Source: Pirellulales bacterium
Lineage (GTDB): Bacteria; Planctomycetota; Planctomycetia; Pirellulales; Lacipirellulaceae
Reading direction: 5' to 3'
DNA length: 64,000 nt
NCBI GenBank assembly: GCA_019636345.1
Contig: JAHBXQ010000003.1
Span: forward strand, 558,001-622,000
Shown: positions 40,109 to 49,348 of the stretch, one piece after another
Position numbering within the stretch: position 1 is the stretch's first letter
How the letters are laid out: each line of letters opens with the position of its first letter
Notes under the pieces: generated by a model
Seen by the model: the letters and a program-made list of their open reading frames with translations, nothing else
Databases searched by the model: none
What the model was told of the DNA's origin: nothing
Made by a program: the position numbers and the translations under genes

Positions 40109-42928
40109 ATGCAAACCAACGAACTCCGCGAAAAGTACCTCGCTTTCTTCGAGTCCAAGGGGCATCGCCGCGTGGCGAGCGACGTGCTCGTGCCCACGTG
40201 GGACCCCAGCGTGTTGTTCACCCCCGCCGGGATGAACCAGTTCAAGGATCACTTTCTGGGGAAAGTGAAGCTCGAGTTCACCCGGGCGACGACCTGCCAG
40301 AAGTGTCTCCGCACGGGCGACATCGACAACGTGGGCCGTACGGCGTACCACCACACCTTCTTCGAGATGCTGGGGAACTTCAGCTTCGGCGACTACTTCA
40401 AGCGCGAAGCGATCAACTGGGCCTGGGAATTCCTCACCGACAAGAAGTGGCTGGGAATCGATCCCGCGCGGCTCACCGTGACCGTCTACAAGGACGACGA
40501 CGAGGCGGCGGGGATCTGGGCCAAGGACGTCGGGCTGCGCGTCGATCGGATCGAGCGGTGCGAGGAGGACGAAAATTTCTGGCCCGCCAGCGCCCCCAGC
40601 CAGGGGCCCGACGGCGTGTGCGGGCCGTGCAGCGAGATCTATTTCCATCCCGACCAAGGCAAGAGTGTCGAGATCTGGAACCTGGTCTTCACGCAGTTCA
40701 ATCGGGTGGGGGACCCGCCGGACAACCTGCGGCCGCTGCCGTCGAAGAACATCGACACGGGGATGGGACTTGAGCGGACCGCCGCCACCTTGCAGGGCGT
40801 GCCGACGAACTACCACATCGACAGCCTGTTTCCCATCGTCCAGGCCGCGGCCGACGTGTGCGGCGTGAAGTACGCGCTGGAGAGCGAAGACGGCCGGCGC
40901 CTACGGCGAATCACCGACCACGTGCGGGCCTGCACCTTCGCGGTGCACGAGAACGTTTATCCCGGGGCCAACAAGGAGAAGTACGTCGTCAAACGGCTCC
41001 TGCGCCGGGCGGTGCTCGACGGCCACCAGATGGGGCTCCGCGAGCCGTTCCTCTGCAAGTTGGTTCCCGCGGTCGTCGCGGCGATGAAAGGCCCGTACCC
41101 CGAGCTGACCGAAACCGCCAAACGCGTGGCCGACGTCATTGCCAAGGAGGAAGCCAACTTCTTCGGCACGATCGACGCGGGGCTCAACCGCATCGATCGC
41201 GTGTTCGACGACATGCGCACCGGGAACCGCACCAAGGTCGACGGCGGCGTCGCGGCTGAGCTCTACCAAACGTTCGGCGTCCCCCCCGAGCTGTTTGAAA
41301 ACCTCGCGGCCGAGCACGGGTTGGCGTTCGATTGGGACGGCTACTTCCAGGCGATGGAGGAGCACGGCGAGGTCTCGGGCAAGGTGCAGCACACGGTGAT
41401 GGGCGCTCGCGGCCCGATCGACTCGCTCAAGCATGCCCTCCACAGCACCGAATTCGTCGGGTACGAACAGACCGACGTCGCCGCAGTCGTCAAGGGAATC
41501 GTCGTCGGCCAAGCGCCCGACGACAAGCTGGTCGAAAGCTTCGACGGCGTCGGCTCGAAGTCCGCGGTCCGAATCGTGCTCGATCGCACCCCGTTTTACG
41601 GCGAGAGCGGCGGCCAAGTGGGAGATACGGGCCGACTGATCGGCAAGGACTTCGAGTTCGAGGTGACTGACGCCCAGAAGGACGGCGCGCTGGTGATCCA
41701 TCACGGCCGGCTGCTCAAGGGGACGATCCACGAAGGCGCGCCCGTCAAGGCGGTCGTCGACGAGGGTCGCCGCGGCGGCATCCGCCGGGCCCACTCGGCG
41801 ACCCACATTCTCCACTACGCATTGCAGAAGAACCTCGGCTCGCACGCCCAGCAGCAGGGGTCGAAGGTCGACGACGACTGGTTGCGGTTCGATTTCACGA
41901 ACCTTAGCCCCGTCGAGGCTGGACAATTGGCCGCGATCACGGCCGACGTCGAGGCGAAGGTCGCCGCCGGCGATCCGGTGACATGGGAGACCGTCCCCTT
42001 GGCCGACGCCCGCAAGGCCGGGGCGATGATGCTGTTCGGCGAGAAGTACCCCGACCCGGTGCGGATGGTCTCGATGGGCGCTTTCAGCAAGGAGTTGTGC
42101 GGCGGCACGCACCTGACCAACACGCAGGACGTCGGCGAGTTCGAACTGCTGGGCGAGGAGGGGGTCTCGGCAGGCACGCGACGCATCACGGCCCTCACCG
42201 GCAAACGGGCCGCCGATCACCGCGCCGCGCTCGAGGCCGCCTTAGCGACGACGGCCAAGTCGCTCCACACCAAGGACTCGGGCGTCGTCGACGCCGTCGC
42301 GGCGCTGCTTGCCAAGCAGAAGTCGCTCAAGAAGCAACTCGCCGGCGCAGGGGGGGGCGGCGCCGAGACGGCGACTCTCGCGACCAAGACTGCCGGGGCG
42401 CTCTCCGGATACGCGGCCCAGAAGGCTGCGCTGGCCGAGGCGGGACGGTTGTTGTCGCTCGCCCCGCTGGCGGTCCCCGAGCGGGTTGCGGCGCTCGTGG
42501 CCGAGGTCGCTCAGCTTGAGAAGCAGCTCGCCGAGCGCGCCGCGGCCGGGCCGCTCACCGGCGAAGCCCTCCTCGAGAAGTCGGCCAAGGTGGGGGACGT
42601 GACGGTCCTGTGCCTTGAGCTTCCCGGAGTCGATCCCAATCTCATGCGGCAATTGATCGACCAGGTGCGTCAGAAGGCCTCTCCCGCGGCGGTGTTGTTG
42701 GCTTCGCGGCAGGGAGAGGACAAGGTGACCCTCGTGGCGGGCATTTCCAAGGACCTGCAAGAGCGCGGCCTGAGCGCCGGCAAGTGGATCGGCCCGGTCG
42801 CTCAAGCGGTCGGCGGCGGCGGGGGAGGGCGGCCCGATCTGGCCCAAGCCGGCGGCAAGGAGCCGGCCAAGTTGCCCGCAGCCCTCGAGATCGCTCGCAC
42901 CACGATCGCCGCGATGCTGGCCGGGTGA
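40109..42928 (+). CDS. alaS: Alanyl-tRNA synthetase
   Basis: 939 residues. Charges tRNA-Ala in the cytoplasm. The class II catalytic core starts LREKYLAFFESKGHRRV and includes FTPAGMNQFKDHFLG and GNFSFGDYFKREAI. The editing domain has the zinc-binding HSATHILHYAL and CGGTHLTNT motifs. The C-terminal domain is long, with a Gly-rich part (GGGGGGRPDLAQAGG) typical of AlaS. ATG 40109 begins the protein at its conserved start; a longer frame would add five residues. Confidence 0.96.
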   Translation: MQTNELREKYLAFFESKGHRRVASDVLVPTWDPSVLFTPAGMNQFKDHFLGKVKLEFTRATTCQKCLRTGDIDNVGRTAYHHTFFEMLGNFSFGDYFKREAINWAWEFLTDKKWLGIDPARLTVTVYKDDDEAAGIWAKDVGLRVDRIERCEEDENFWPASAPSQGPDGVCGPCSEIYFHPDQGKSVEIWNLVFTQFNRVGDPPDNLRPLPSKNIDTGMGLERTAATLQGVPTNYHIDSLFPIVQAAADVCGVKYALESEDGRRLRRITDHVRACTFAVHENVYPGANKEKYVVKRLLRRAVLDGHQMGLREPFLCKLVPAVVAAMKGPYPELTETAKRVADVIAKEEANFFGTIDAGLNRIDRVFDDMRTGNRTKVDGGVAAELYQTFGVPPELFENLAAEHGLAFDWDGYFQAMEEHGEVSGKVQHTVMGARGPIDSLKHALHSTEFVGYEQTDVAAVVKGIVVGQAPDDKLVESFDGVGSKSAVRIVLDRTPFYGESGGQVGDTGRLIGKDFEFEVTDAQKDGALVIHHGRLLKGTIHEGAPVKAVVDEGRRGGIRRAHSATHILHYALQKNLGSHAQQQGSKVDDDWLRFDFTNLSPVEAGQLAAITADVEAKVAAGDPVTWETVPLADARKAGAMMLFGEKYPDPVRMVSMGAFSKELCGGTHLTNTQDVGEFELLGEEGVSAGTRRITALTGKRAADHRAALEAALATTAKSLHTKDSGVVDAVAALLAKQKSLKKQLAGAGGGGAETATLATKTAGALSGYAAQKAALAEAGRLLSLAPLAVPERVAALVAEVAQLEKQLAERAAAGPLTGEALLEKSAKVGDVTVLCLELPGVDPNLMRQLIDQVRQKASPAAVLLASRQGEDKVTLVAGISKDLQERGLSAGKWIGPVAQAVGGGGGGRPDLAQAGGKEPAKLPAALEIARTTIAAMLAG

Positions 42929-43215
42929 GCCTCCAGGGACTGCTAGCACTGATGGGTTGACGCCAGTCCGGCGTCACGTCGGGGTTCACGCGCGGCAAAC
43001 CGGGAGGTTCACGCCGAGTTGAACGCCGCGCAATTCATTCGGTTCGAATTGCGGCTTTCCCAACAGAGCTTGGCGAGGGACGCCCCGAGGCGTTACAGTG
43101 AAGTCACGGAACTTCTCCTCGCGGAACGGAATATTCACCTTGCGGCAAGGCGCGCCCCTTTGGTCCGCGCGTCGTGGCCATTGTCCTGGCCTTGCCCTCA
43201 CGGAGTGACGTGGTC

Positions 43216-43620
43216 ATGGCTGACGTCAAGAAGAAGGCGGCAGAGGATTGGGGCGTCGAAGTCGATCGCGGCCCCGATTGGTTGTTCGTGAAGCTGCATC
43301 CTGGCAAGAAAGATCCGGGGGAGGTGGCCGACAAGCTCTGGTCGCTCGCCGACCGGCATTTCATCTATCGCATGGTGCTGGAACTCGACGAGCTCGAAGT
43401 GATTCCCAGTCGATTGATCGGCCAGTTGGTGATGCTCCAGAAGCGGGTTCTGCAGCGCAATGGCGCCCTGCGGCTCTGCCACCTCAAAGACCAGTGCGCC
43501 GAGGCGATTCACCAGTGCCGGCTCGACGGAGCGCTCCCCAACTACGGCTCGCGCGAAGACGCCGTGCTGGGTCGCGCGGTCCGCGTGCTGAGCGACGCCG
43601 GGGTTGGGCTGCGGGCGTAA
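43216..43620 (+). CDS. STAS-domain protein (anti-anti-sigma-factor-like)
   Basis: 134 residues. STAS-like: WLFVKLHPGKKDPGEVADKL, the strand YRMVLELDELEVIPSRLIGQ, then LVMLQKRVLQRNGALRLCHL, matching anti-sigma-factor antagonist proteins. The usual phosphorylated Ser would lie in EVIPSRLIG. It may bind an anti-sigma factor or a kinase; its partner is not in the neighbourhood. ATG 43216 has GGAG about 10 bases upstream. Preceded by a 250 bp gap without a gene. Confidence 0.75.
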   Translation: MADVKKKAAEDWGVEVDRGPDWLFVKLHPGKKDPGEVADKLWSLADRHFIYRMVLELDELEVIPSRLIGQLVMLQKRVLQRNGALRLCHLKDQCAEAIHQCRLDGALPNYGSREDAVLGRAVRVLSDAGVGLRA

Positions 43621-43763
43621 GCGGCCCTAGCCTGCGAAGCTCGAACTGCGAAGCAGATCCGAATCTCGAAGGACTGAAATCGGGCAGCGGCTTCCGCCGG
43701 CGCCGTTTCGAGTTTGGCGATTCGAGTCTGTTTCGGATTTCGTAATTCGAGGATCGAGTTTTC
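43621..43763. repeat. TTCGA/TCGAA-rich convergent gap
   Basis: 140 bp between the convergent STAS and PNPOx genes with many short TTCGA and TCGAA words (GAAGCTCGAACTGCGAAGC, CGATTCGAGTC, TAATTCGAGGATCGAG). The words are partly inverted, so several hairpins can form. It may be a dispersed repeat or terminator region. Confidence 0.35.
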
Positions 43764-44309
43764 CTAGACGTCCAGCGCCGGCAAGCCGTCGATGCTCACG
43801 CGGTTGTTCTTGCGCTGATATTCGGCCAGTCCCGCGGGCCCTTTCTGCTCGGCCCAGGCCGTGAGTTGCCTGCGGTTCTCGACGTACTCGTACCGCGGCA
43901 CGCCAAAGCCGCACGAGAAGCTGATCCGCTGGCAGTGCACGCGAATGATCGCGCGAATCCCGGGCAGCGCCGGCAATCGCTCGGCCAACGCCGCGTACTC
44001 CGTCGAACCGGGGAAGATTGCTTCGCCGGTCCCCTGCATCCGCAAGATGTTCGGCGGGCCCTCGAACGCGCAGAACATGAGCGTGATCCGCCCGTTTTCG
44101 CGCAGGTGGGCGATCGTCTCGGCCCCGCTGCCGTTGAGATCGAGATACGCGACGGTCAGTTCGTCGAGCACTCGCAACGAATCGAGCCCCTTGGGCGACA
44201 AATTCACCCGCCCCGCAGCCGCCAGCGGCGCGGTTGCTACGAAAAACACGTTCTGCCGCTCGATGAATCGAGCGACGTCGTCGGTGATGCATTCGCAAGC
44301 GTCGCCCAT
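43764..44309 (-). CDS. Pyridoxamine 5'-phosphate oxidase-fold protein
   Basis: 181 residues. Split-barrel FMN-binding fold: FFVATAPLAAAGRVNLSPKG, LTVAYLDLNGSGAETIAHLR and RITLMFCAFEGPPNILRMQG match the PNPOx-like family. Such proteins use FMN or F420 in reductions; the substrate is unknown and no function is claimed beyond the fold. Confidence 0.82.
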   Translation of the reverse strand: MGDACECITDDVARFIERQNVFFVATAPLAAAGRVNLSPKGLDSLRVLDELTVAYLDLNGSGAETIAHLRENGRITLMFCAFEGPPNILRMQGTGEAIFPGSTEYAALAERLPALPGIRAIIRVHCQRISFSCGFGVPRYEYVENRRQLTAWAEQKGPAGLAEYQRKNNRVSIDGLPALDV

Positions 44310-44383
44310 CGGTCGGCCTCGCTGTCGCTGGCGTTAAACTCGCGACGTTGCGCGAGGTTCGTGAATCGTTCCGTCCGCGCCCG

Positions 44384-45877
44384 TCACGCCGAGCAGTTCT
44401 TGCGAAGTTCCCGCAGCAAGGCGAGCGTCGGTTTCTCCTTGCCGTGCGAGTCGACGATCCCGCCGTGGGCGAACTCGTGCGGTTCGGCGTCGGAGAGTTG
44501 GTTCCACAACACGACTTGCACGCTGTTGCGGGCCAACAGCAACGGCAGTACGGCCGATGCCCAGGCGTATTGCGGGTCGATATGCCCCGCCTTGTCCGGA
44601 CCTTCGGTGAGCCCCAAGGGTTCGGCTCGAATCTTGGGCGAGGCCCGCTTGTCGGGCCCGCCGGCGCTGGGGGCCGACAGCATCATCATCAGCGGCAGCC
44701 CCAGCAGACTCCATTGGTCGATCAGCCGGCCGTACTCGAACGCGGGCCGGTGGGTGCAGCCGCCGGGCCAGTAGCCGGCGTTCACCTCGAGCCCGATCCC
44801 GGCGATCCCCAGGTCGGCCCGCACGAGCGCGTCGGCGTAGTGCCAGGGCGCCAAATCTTCGTCCCCGCCGGCGAGATACTCGCCCCAGGGCTGGTCGAAC
44901 GACACGACGGTCGGCGTCCGCGGATCGAGTTGCCGCACCGTTTGCACCGCCTGAGCGACGAGGTTGAGCTTTCGCTCCTCGTCGAGCGACAGCACCCGGC
45001 CGCTGCTCACTCGCGAGGCGACGTGCCACAAGTGCACTCGCCCCACGTACCGCGACACGACCGCCCGCACGTGATCCAAGAGGACTCGATCGAGCGTTTC
45101 GTCGTTCCCCTCCCACAGCACCATCCAGTCGGGGATGCCGCGGTCGTCCATCTGCAGGAGCGGTCCCGCGGCCACCTTGAGCCCCGCGGTCTGGCACCAT
45201 GAGAGTTGTTCGTCGGTGACGCGCCAGTCGCGGCGCCCCTCGGCCAGTTCGATTTGCCGCCACGCGACCGGCAGTTGAGCGATTGTGCAGGCGTCGACGA
45301 CCTGCCGGCGCGTCTTCACGCTGGGAGTCGTCGTGCCGAGCGTCACCCCCAGCAAGGTCCCCGCGGGGGTTTGCCGTTGGCGGGCTGCGAGGGTTTGCTC
45401 GGCGTAGCTCTTGACCAGTTCGACCGACACGGCGAGCGCTTCGGCAATTGCGGCGTTGGCGGCCAGGCTGGCGGCGGGGTCGCGCTGATTGGTGGCGGCA
45501 AGGCCGAATTGCCGCGTCGCGGACCGCAGCCGCTGCAGCATGTCGGGCGGGGGGACCAGCCCCATGAACTCCCAGATGAACAGCCGACTGCGGAGCCGGT
45601 GGATGAGCCCGCGGGCGAGTTCGACCTCGAGCAGGTACGGCTCGCTCCGTTCCATGAGCGTGCTGGTCGACAGCAACCGGCGTCCCGCGCCGGTCACTTC
45701 CCAGGGGACGTACACGTAGCCCGACTCGTCGACCGCTCGCTCGACGACCAGTACGTCCCCCTCGAACCGGGCGTGGGTGGCCCAGGGGATGTCGTCCCCC
45801 CCCGCGACGAAGATGCGCGCCAGCGATTCCGGCGCAAGACGGTTCCGGTCGTGCAGACGAAACCGCAATTGTCCCAT
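44384..45877 (-). CDS. GH10-like protein, possibly without the normal catalytic residues
   Basis: 497 residues, without a signal peptide. The C-terminal half resembles GH10 barrels: GVTLGTTTPSVKTRRQVVDA and VHLWHVASRVSSGRVLSLDE, where the usual acid/base region reads LWHVASRV in place of WDVVNE. A candidate nucleophile region, AGIGLEVNAGYWPGG, has a Glu. The N-terminal ~150 residues (MGQLRFRLHDRNRLAPESLA) are a beta-rich unknown domain. It may bind rather than cleave polysaccharide. Confidence 0.65.
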   Translation of the reverse strand: MGQLRFRLHDRNRLAPESLARIFVAGGDDIPWATHARFEGDVLVVERAVDESGYVYVPWEVTGAGRRLLSTSTLMERSEPYLLEVELARGLIHRLRSRLFIWEFMGLVPPPDMLQRLRSATRQFGLAATNQRDPAASLAANAAIAEALAVSVELVKSYAEQTLAARQRQTPAGTLLGVTLGTTTPSVKTRRQVVDACTIAQLPVAWRQIELAEGRRDWRVTDEQLSWCQTAGLKVAAGPLLQMDDRGIPDWMVLWEGNDETLDRVLLDHVRAVVSRYVGRVHLWHVASRVSSGRVLSLDEERKLNLVAQAVQTVRQLDPRTPTVVSFDQPWGEYLAGGDEDLAPWHYADALVRADLGIAGIGLEVNAGYWPGGCTHRPAFEYGRLIDQWSLLGLPLMMMLSAPSAGGPDKRASPKIRAEPLGLTEGPDKAGHIDPQYAWASAVLPLLLARNSVQVVLWNQLSDAEPHEFAHGGIVDSHGKEKPTLALLRELRKNCSA

Positions 45878-46009
45878 CGGGGCGCCTCGCCGAAGATCGG
45901 GGTCGCAGCCGGGCGTCAGCGCCCCACTGTCGCCCGCCGCCGCAAAAACCTCTGGCCCTGAGGCGATTTTAGCGGCCTCAAGGACCGCTCACAAGCGCGC
46001 CGCCGGGCC

Positions 46010-46142
46010 GGTAGTGATACACCTTTTGCGGTCTTGGAAGGGTGCCTGGGGTCGCAGCGCAGCGGAGCCCCCAGGGGATCCCCTGGGGGCTCACTTCGTT
46101 CGACCCCAGCCACCCATCAATTTGGCGAATGGTATCACTACC
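46010..46142. mobile_element. MITE-like palindromic element with target duplication
   Basis: 133 bp with ends GGTAGTGATAC (46010) and GTATCACTACC (to 46142) that are perfect inverted repeats over 11 bp. Inside is GGGTGCCTGGGGTCG (46040-46054) inverted at 46101-46115 (14 of 15), and a perfect 28 bp palindrome at 46065-46092. The element is flanked by GCCGGGCC on both sides (46002-46009 and 46143-46150), as expected for an 8 bp target duplication. It has no gene. It lies in the 515 bp gap between the GH10-like gene and purC. Confidence 0.8.
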
Positions 46143-46392
46143 GCCGGGCCCCTGCGTACGGGACTCCAAAGCGAGCGGGGCGCAAGCCCCTGCTTGAGGA
46201 GCCGGAGACTCCACACCGTCGAACGGATTTCCTGAGCGAACTGTTCTGCTGAACGGGAGGCTCGCTCCCCCCGCTCGCCGGGTGCGTTGCGCAGGGCCTG
46301 CTGGCGACGGCCGGGGTGCGGTATATTCGGCCCCCAGAGGCGCGCCGCCTCGATTGCTTCTGTGAACCAGTGACTGCCGACGACGCCTGCTC

Positions 46393-47328
46393 ATGCTTGT
46401 CTCCACGACCAACCTGCCGAATCTCCCCTGTCGTCGCGGCAAGGTGCGCGACGTGTACGACCTGGGGAACGAGCTGCTCTTGGTGAGCACCGACCGCATC
46501 AGCGCGTTCGATTGGGTGCTCCCCACCCCCATTCCCGACAAGGGGCGGGTCCTGACCACGCTGAGCAACTGGTGGTTTACGCACTTGGGCGTGCCGCACC
46601 ATCTGGTGGAGACCGACGTCGCCCGCATGCGGCTTCCCGCGGAGGGGGATCGCGAGGTCCTCGCCGGGCGGAGCGTGTTGGTCAAGAAGACCCGCGTCGT
46701 GCCGATCGAGTGCGTTGCGCGCGGCTATCTCGCCGGCAGCGGATGGAAGGAGTACCAGCAGTCGGGCACGGTGTGCGGCGTCGCGTTGCCCCCGGGGTTG
46801 CGCGAGTGCGAGAGGCTGCCCGAGCCGATCTTCACCCCGGCCACGAAGGCGGAGCAGGGCGAGCACGACGAGAACATCTCGTTCGATCGCATGTGCGAGA
46901 TCGTCGGCGGGTCGCTGGCCGAGGAGCTGCGCAGCCGCACGCTCGATCTCTACCGTCGCGGCGCCGCGCACGCCGAGAGCGTGGGGATCTTGCTGGCGGA
47001 CACGAAGTTCGAGTTCGGCTTGCTTTCCGACCCCGAGCACGAACCGGCGGAGCGAGCCGGCTCGTCCCCGAGCACGGCGGACTTCGCCAATCTCATCCTG
47101 ATCGACGAGGCGATGACCCCCGACAGCTCGCGATTCTGGCCCGCCGCCGGCTACGCCCCGGGTCGCAGCCAACCGTCGTTCGACAAGCAGTTCGTCCGCG
47201 ACTGGCTCAGCACGTGCGGCTGGGACAAGAACAGCCCTCCGCCCGAGCTTCCCGCGGAGATCGTCGCCGGGACGCGGGCCAAGTACGTCGAAGCATGCGA
47301 GCGGATCACGGGGCTGCCGTTCGCATGA
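46393..47328 (+). CDS. purC: Phosphoribosylaminoimidazole-succinocarboxamide synthase
   Basis: 311 residues, the long (eukaryote-like) form. SAICAR synthetase in purine biosynthesis. Conserved blocks: CRRGKVRDVYDLGNELLLVS, TDRISAFDWVLPTPIPDKGR, VLVKKTRVVPIECVARGYL, GSGWKEYQQSG, FTPATKAEQGEHDENISF and LADTKFEFG. The ATG at 46393 gives the standard N-terminus (MLVSTTNLPNLP). Confidence 0.96.
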   Translation: MLVSTTNLPNLPCRRGKVRDVYDLGNELLLVSTDRISAFDWVLPTPIPDKGRVLTTLSNWWFTHLGVPHHLVETDVARMRLPAEGDREVLAGRSVLVKKTRVVPIECVARGYLAGSGWKEYQQSGTVCGVALPPGLRECERLPEPIFTPATKAEQGEHDENISFDRMCEIVGGSLAEELRSRTLDLYRRGAAHAESVGILLADTKFEFGLLSDPEHEPAERAGSSPSTADFANLILIDEAMTPDSSRFWPAAGYAPGRSQPSFDKQFVRDWLSTCGWDKNSPPPELPAEIVAGTRAKYVEACERITGLPFA

Positions 47329-47500
47329 ACATCAGGTCCATGATCGCGTGGAATCGCGAAACTCGCCTTCGGCGATTTGTTTTCTTGCTGCTGGGATACT
47401 GCGGGTTCTTGCTCTCGAGCAATTCCGCATGGTTATTCGCCTTGAATTGGAGACTCTAGGCAATAGCAAAACAATCAACGTGGCTTTCGCGGCGTCTCAC

Positions 47501-47665
47501 CTAACGCCAGCCGAAGTTGTCGAGCGAGTCGCCGCCGCCATGTTTGCACGTGATGATGCGCTCAATTTGCAATCGAGCCACCAGCGAGTCAGCCTCGGCG
47601 AGTTGGCAATACTCGCATCGCAAGCCGGCCCGTTCGCGCACGATCCGGCGCGTCGCTTCGTTCAT
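47501..47665 (-). pseudogene. Truncated HNH endonuclease remnant
   Basis: 54 residues: MNEATRRIVRERAGLRCEYC, then LARLQIERIITCKHGGG and DSLDNFGWR, then a stop. This matches the N-terminal part of the HNH nucleases found in this group (RCEYC... IEHIIA...HGGG...DNLALAC), but the metal-binding His reads Arg (IER for IEH), and the second Cys pair and C-terminal part are missing. It starts 4 bases inside the upstream gene (ATGA overlap). Probably a decayed gene. Confidence 0.65.
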
Positions 47666-47937
47666 GGCGAAGGCGAAGCTGGATCGGAGAGCCTGCGAAC
47701 GCCTGCTTTAAGCACGGCCAGGAAGCGATTCGCTTGGGCGTAGCCTTCGTACTCGGCCTGCTCTTCGGGCGTCAGATCGCCGTTGTTCGCCTTCACAGCC
47801 AATTCGGCAATCCGAGCTTGAAGCCGAGTATCGCCGTGGAAGTTGGCGATCTGGTCGGCCTGCTCGGGACTGAGCAGGCTGAGGATGGGATCGACGGTGC
47901 GATGAAAGGCATCGGCGGCGACGAGGGATGCGTCCAT
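47662..47937 (-). CDS. Small conserved protein paired with an HNH nuclease gene
   Basis: 91 residues: MDASLVAADAFHRTVDPILS, then LLSPEQADQIANFHGDTRLQ and LTPEEQAEYEGYAQANRFLA. Helical and acidic. Its stop overlaps the start of the HNH remnant by 4 bases, the pairing usually seen for this family. Function unknown; it may be the partner of the nuclease. Confidence 0.65.
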   Translation of the reverse strand: MDASLVAADAFHRTVDPILSLLSPEQADQIANFHGDTRLQARIAELAVKANNGDLTPEEQAEYEGYAQANRFLAVLKAGVRRLSDPASPSP

Positions 47938-48115
47938 GGCCGAATTCTAGGGCGTCTCGAACGGCTGCGGCAAGGTTATCAGACCGGCGAAGCAAGGCTT
48001 TGCCTATTCCGCCTCGGCCTCCTAGAGTAAACTCAAGGTTTGCTCGCCTTGCGGCGGCCGGGAGGGGGGCGTACTCTTCCGGCCCGTTGTCGATTCGGCC
48101 GCTTGCGCGCCCATT

Positions 48116-48143
48116 TAGCCCTGGGTCCAATGACCCGGGGCTA
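48116..48143. repeat. TAGCCC hairpin upstream of aroC
   Basis: TAGCCCTGGGTC (48116-48127) pairs with GACCCGGGGCTA (48132-48143) over 12 bp, with one G-T pair and a CAAT loop, 57 bp before the aroC start. Shares CCATTTAGCC with the hairpin at 12333-12355. Confidence 0.6.
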
Positions 48144-48200
48144 GGTGACCCTTCGTCGTTTCATCCGCCATTCCCCCCTCCGCCTTCCCCCTTTGCGTTG

Positions 48201-49340
48201 ATGCTTCGTTACTGGACCGCCGGCGAATCCCACGGCAAGACACTGCTGGCCCTCATCGATGGCTTCCCCGCTGGGGTGACTGTCGACGAGGCGCCGATCA
48301 ACGTCGAGCTGCGCCGACGCCAGGGGGGGTACGGTCGCGGCGGGCGGCAGCGGATCGAAACCGACACGGTCGACGTGCGGACCGGCGTCTGGCACGGCGT
48401 GACCCTCGGCAGCCCGATCGCGCTGGAGGTCGTTAATCGCGACTACAAGCTTGAGCGACTGGAGGACCTCCCGCGCCCCCGCCCTGGGCACGGCGATCTC
48501 ACCGGCGCGGTGAAGTACCTCGGCAGCATCCGCGGCATTCTCGAACGAGCCAGCGCCCGCGAGACGGCCGTGCGCGTCGCCGCAGGGGCGCTCGCCAAGC
48601 AGTTGCTCGCGCCGTTTGGGATCGAGGTGTTCGGCTTCGTTGCCGAAGTGGGGCCCGAGAAGATCGAGCCGATCGCCGGCACGCTGGCCGAGTGGCGCGC
48701 GATCCGCGACGCCAGTTCCGTCTACGGCCTCAACCCGGCGCGCGACAAGCCGATCGAACAGCTCATCGACCAAGTCGGCAAGGAGGGGGACACCCTCGGC
48801 GGGGTCGTCGAGGTGCAGGTCCACGGCTTGCCGTTCGGCCTGGGGACCCACGCCCAGTGGGATCGCAAGCTCGACGGCAGGCTCGCCCAGGCGGTCATGG
48901 CGGTGCAGGCGATCAAGGGGGTCGAGATCGGGCTGGGGTTCGAGGCGGCCCGCCGCCGCGGCTCGCAGGTGCACGACCCCATTCACTACGACGAGTCGAA
49001 AAAGCACACCCCTACGCTTGGCTACCAGCGGCCCACCAACAACGCCGGCGGGCTGGAAGCGGGCATGACCAACGGCCAGCCGCTGGTGATCCGCGCCGCG
49101 AAAAAGCCGATCAGCACGCTCCGCAAGCCGCTCGCGTCGATCAATCTCGATACGAAGGAAAGCGAAGAGGCGAGTTACGAGCGAAGCGACGTCTGCGCGA
49201 TCTCCGCGGCGAGCGTGATCGTCGAGAACGTCGTGGCGTTTGAGATCGCCGTCGCGCTGGTCGACAAGTTCGGCGGCGACAGCCTCGCAGAGATGCAAGC
49301 GCGGTACAAGCTGTTCCTGGAAATGGCGGCGGAGCGATGA
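48201..49340 (+). CDS. aroC: Chorismate synthase
   Basis: 379 residues. Makes chorismate from EPSP in the last common step of aromatic biosynthesis, using reduced FMN. Signature blocks: GESHGKTLLALIDGFPAG, RRRQGGYGRGGRQRIETD, GSIRGILERASARETAVRVA, and GMTNGQPLVIRAAKKPISTL. The ATG at 48201 starts the conserved MLRYWTAGESHG. Confidence 0.96.
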   Translation: MLRYWTAGESHGKTLLALIDGFPAGVTVDEAPINVELRRRQGGYGRGGRQRIETDTVDVRTGVWHGVTLGSPIALEVVNRDYKLERLEDLPRPRPGHGDLTGAVKYLGSIRGILERASARETAVRVAAGALAKQLLAPFGIEVFGFVAEVGPEKIEPIAGTLAEWRAIRDASSVYGLNPARDKPIEQLIDQVGKEGDTLGGVVEVQVHGLPFGLGTHAQWDRKLDGRLAQAVMAVQAIKGVEIGLGFEAARRRGSQVHDPIHYDESKKHTPTLGYQRPTNNAGGLEAGMTNGQPLVIRAAKKPISTLRKPLASINLDTKESEEASYERSDVCAISAASVIVENVVAFEIAVALVDKFGGDSLAEMQARYKLFLEMAAER

Positions 49341-49348
49341 GGAAATGA

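Noticed and set aside
40901-42220. Open frame opposite alaS
   Set aside because: Antisense shadow of a clear housekeeping gene without any motif.
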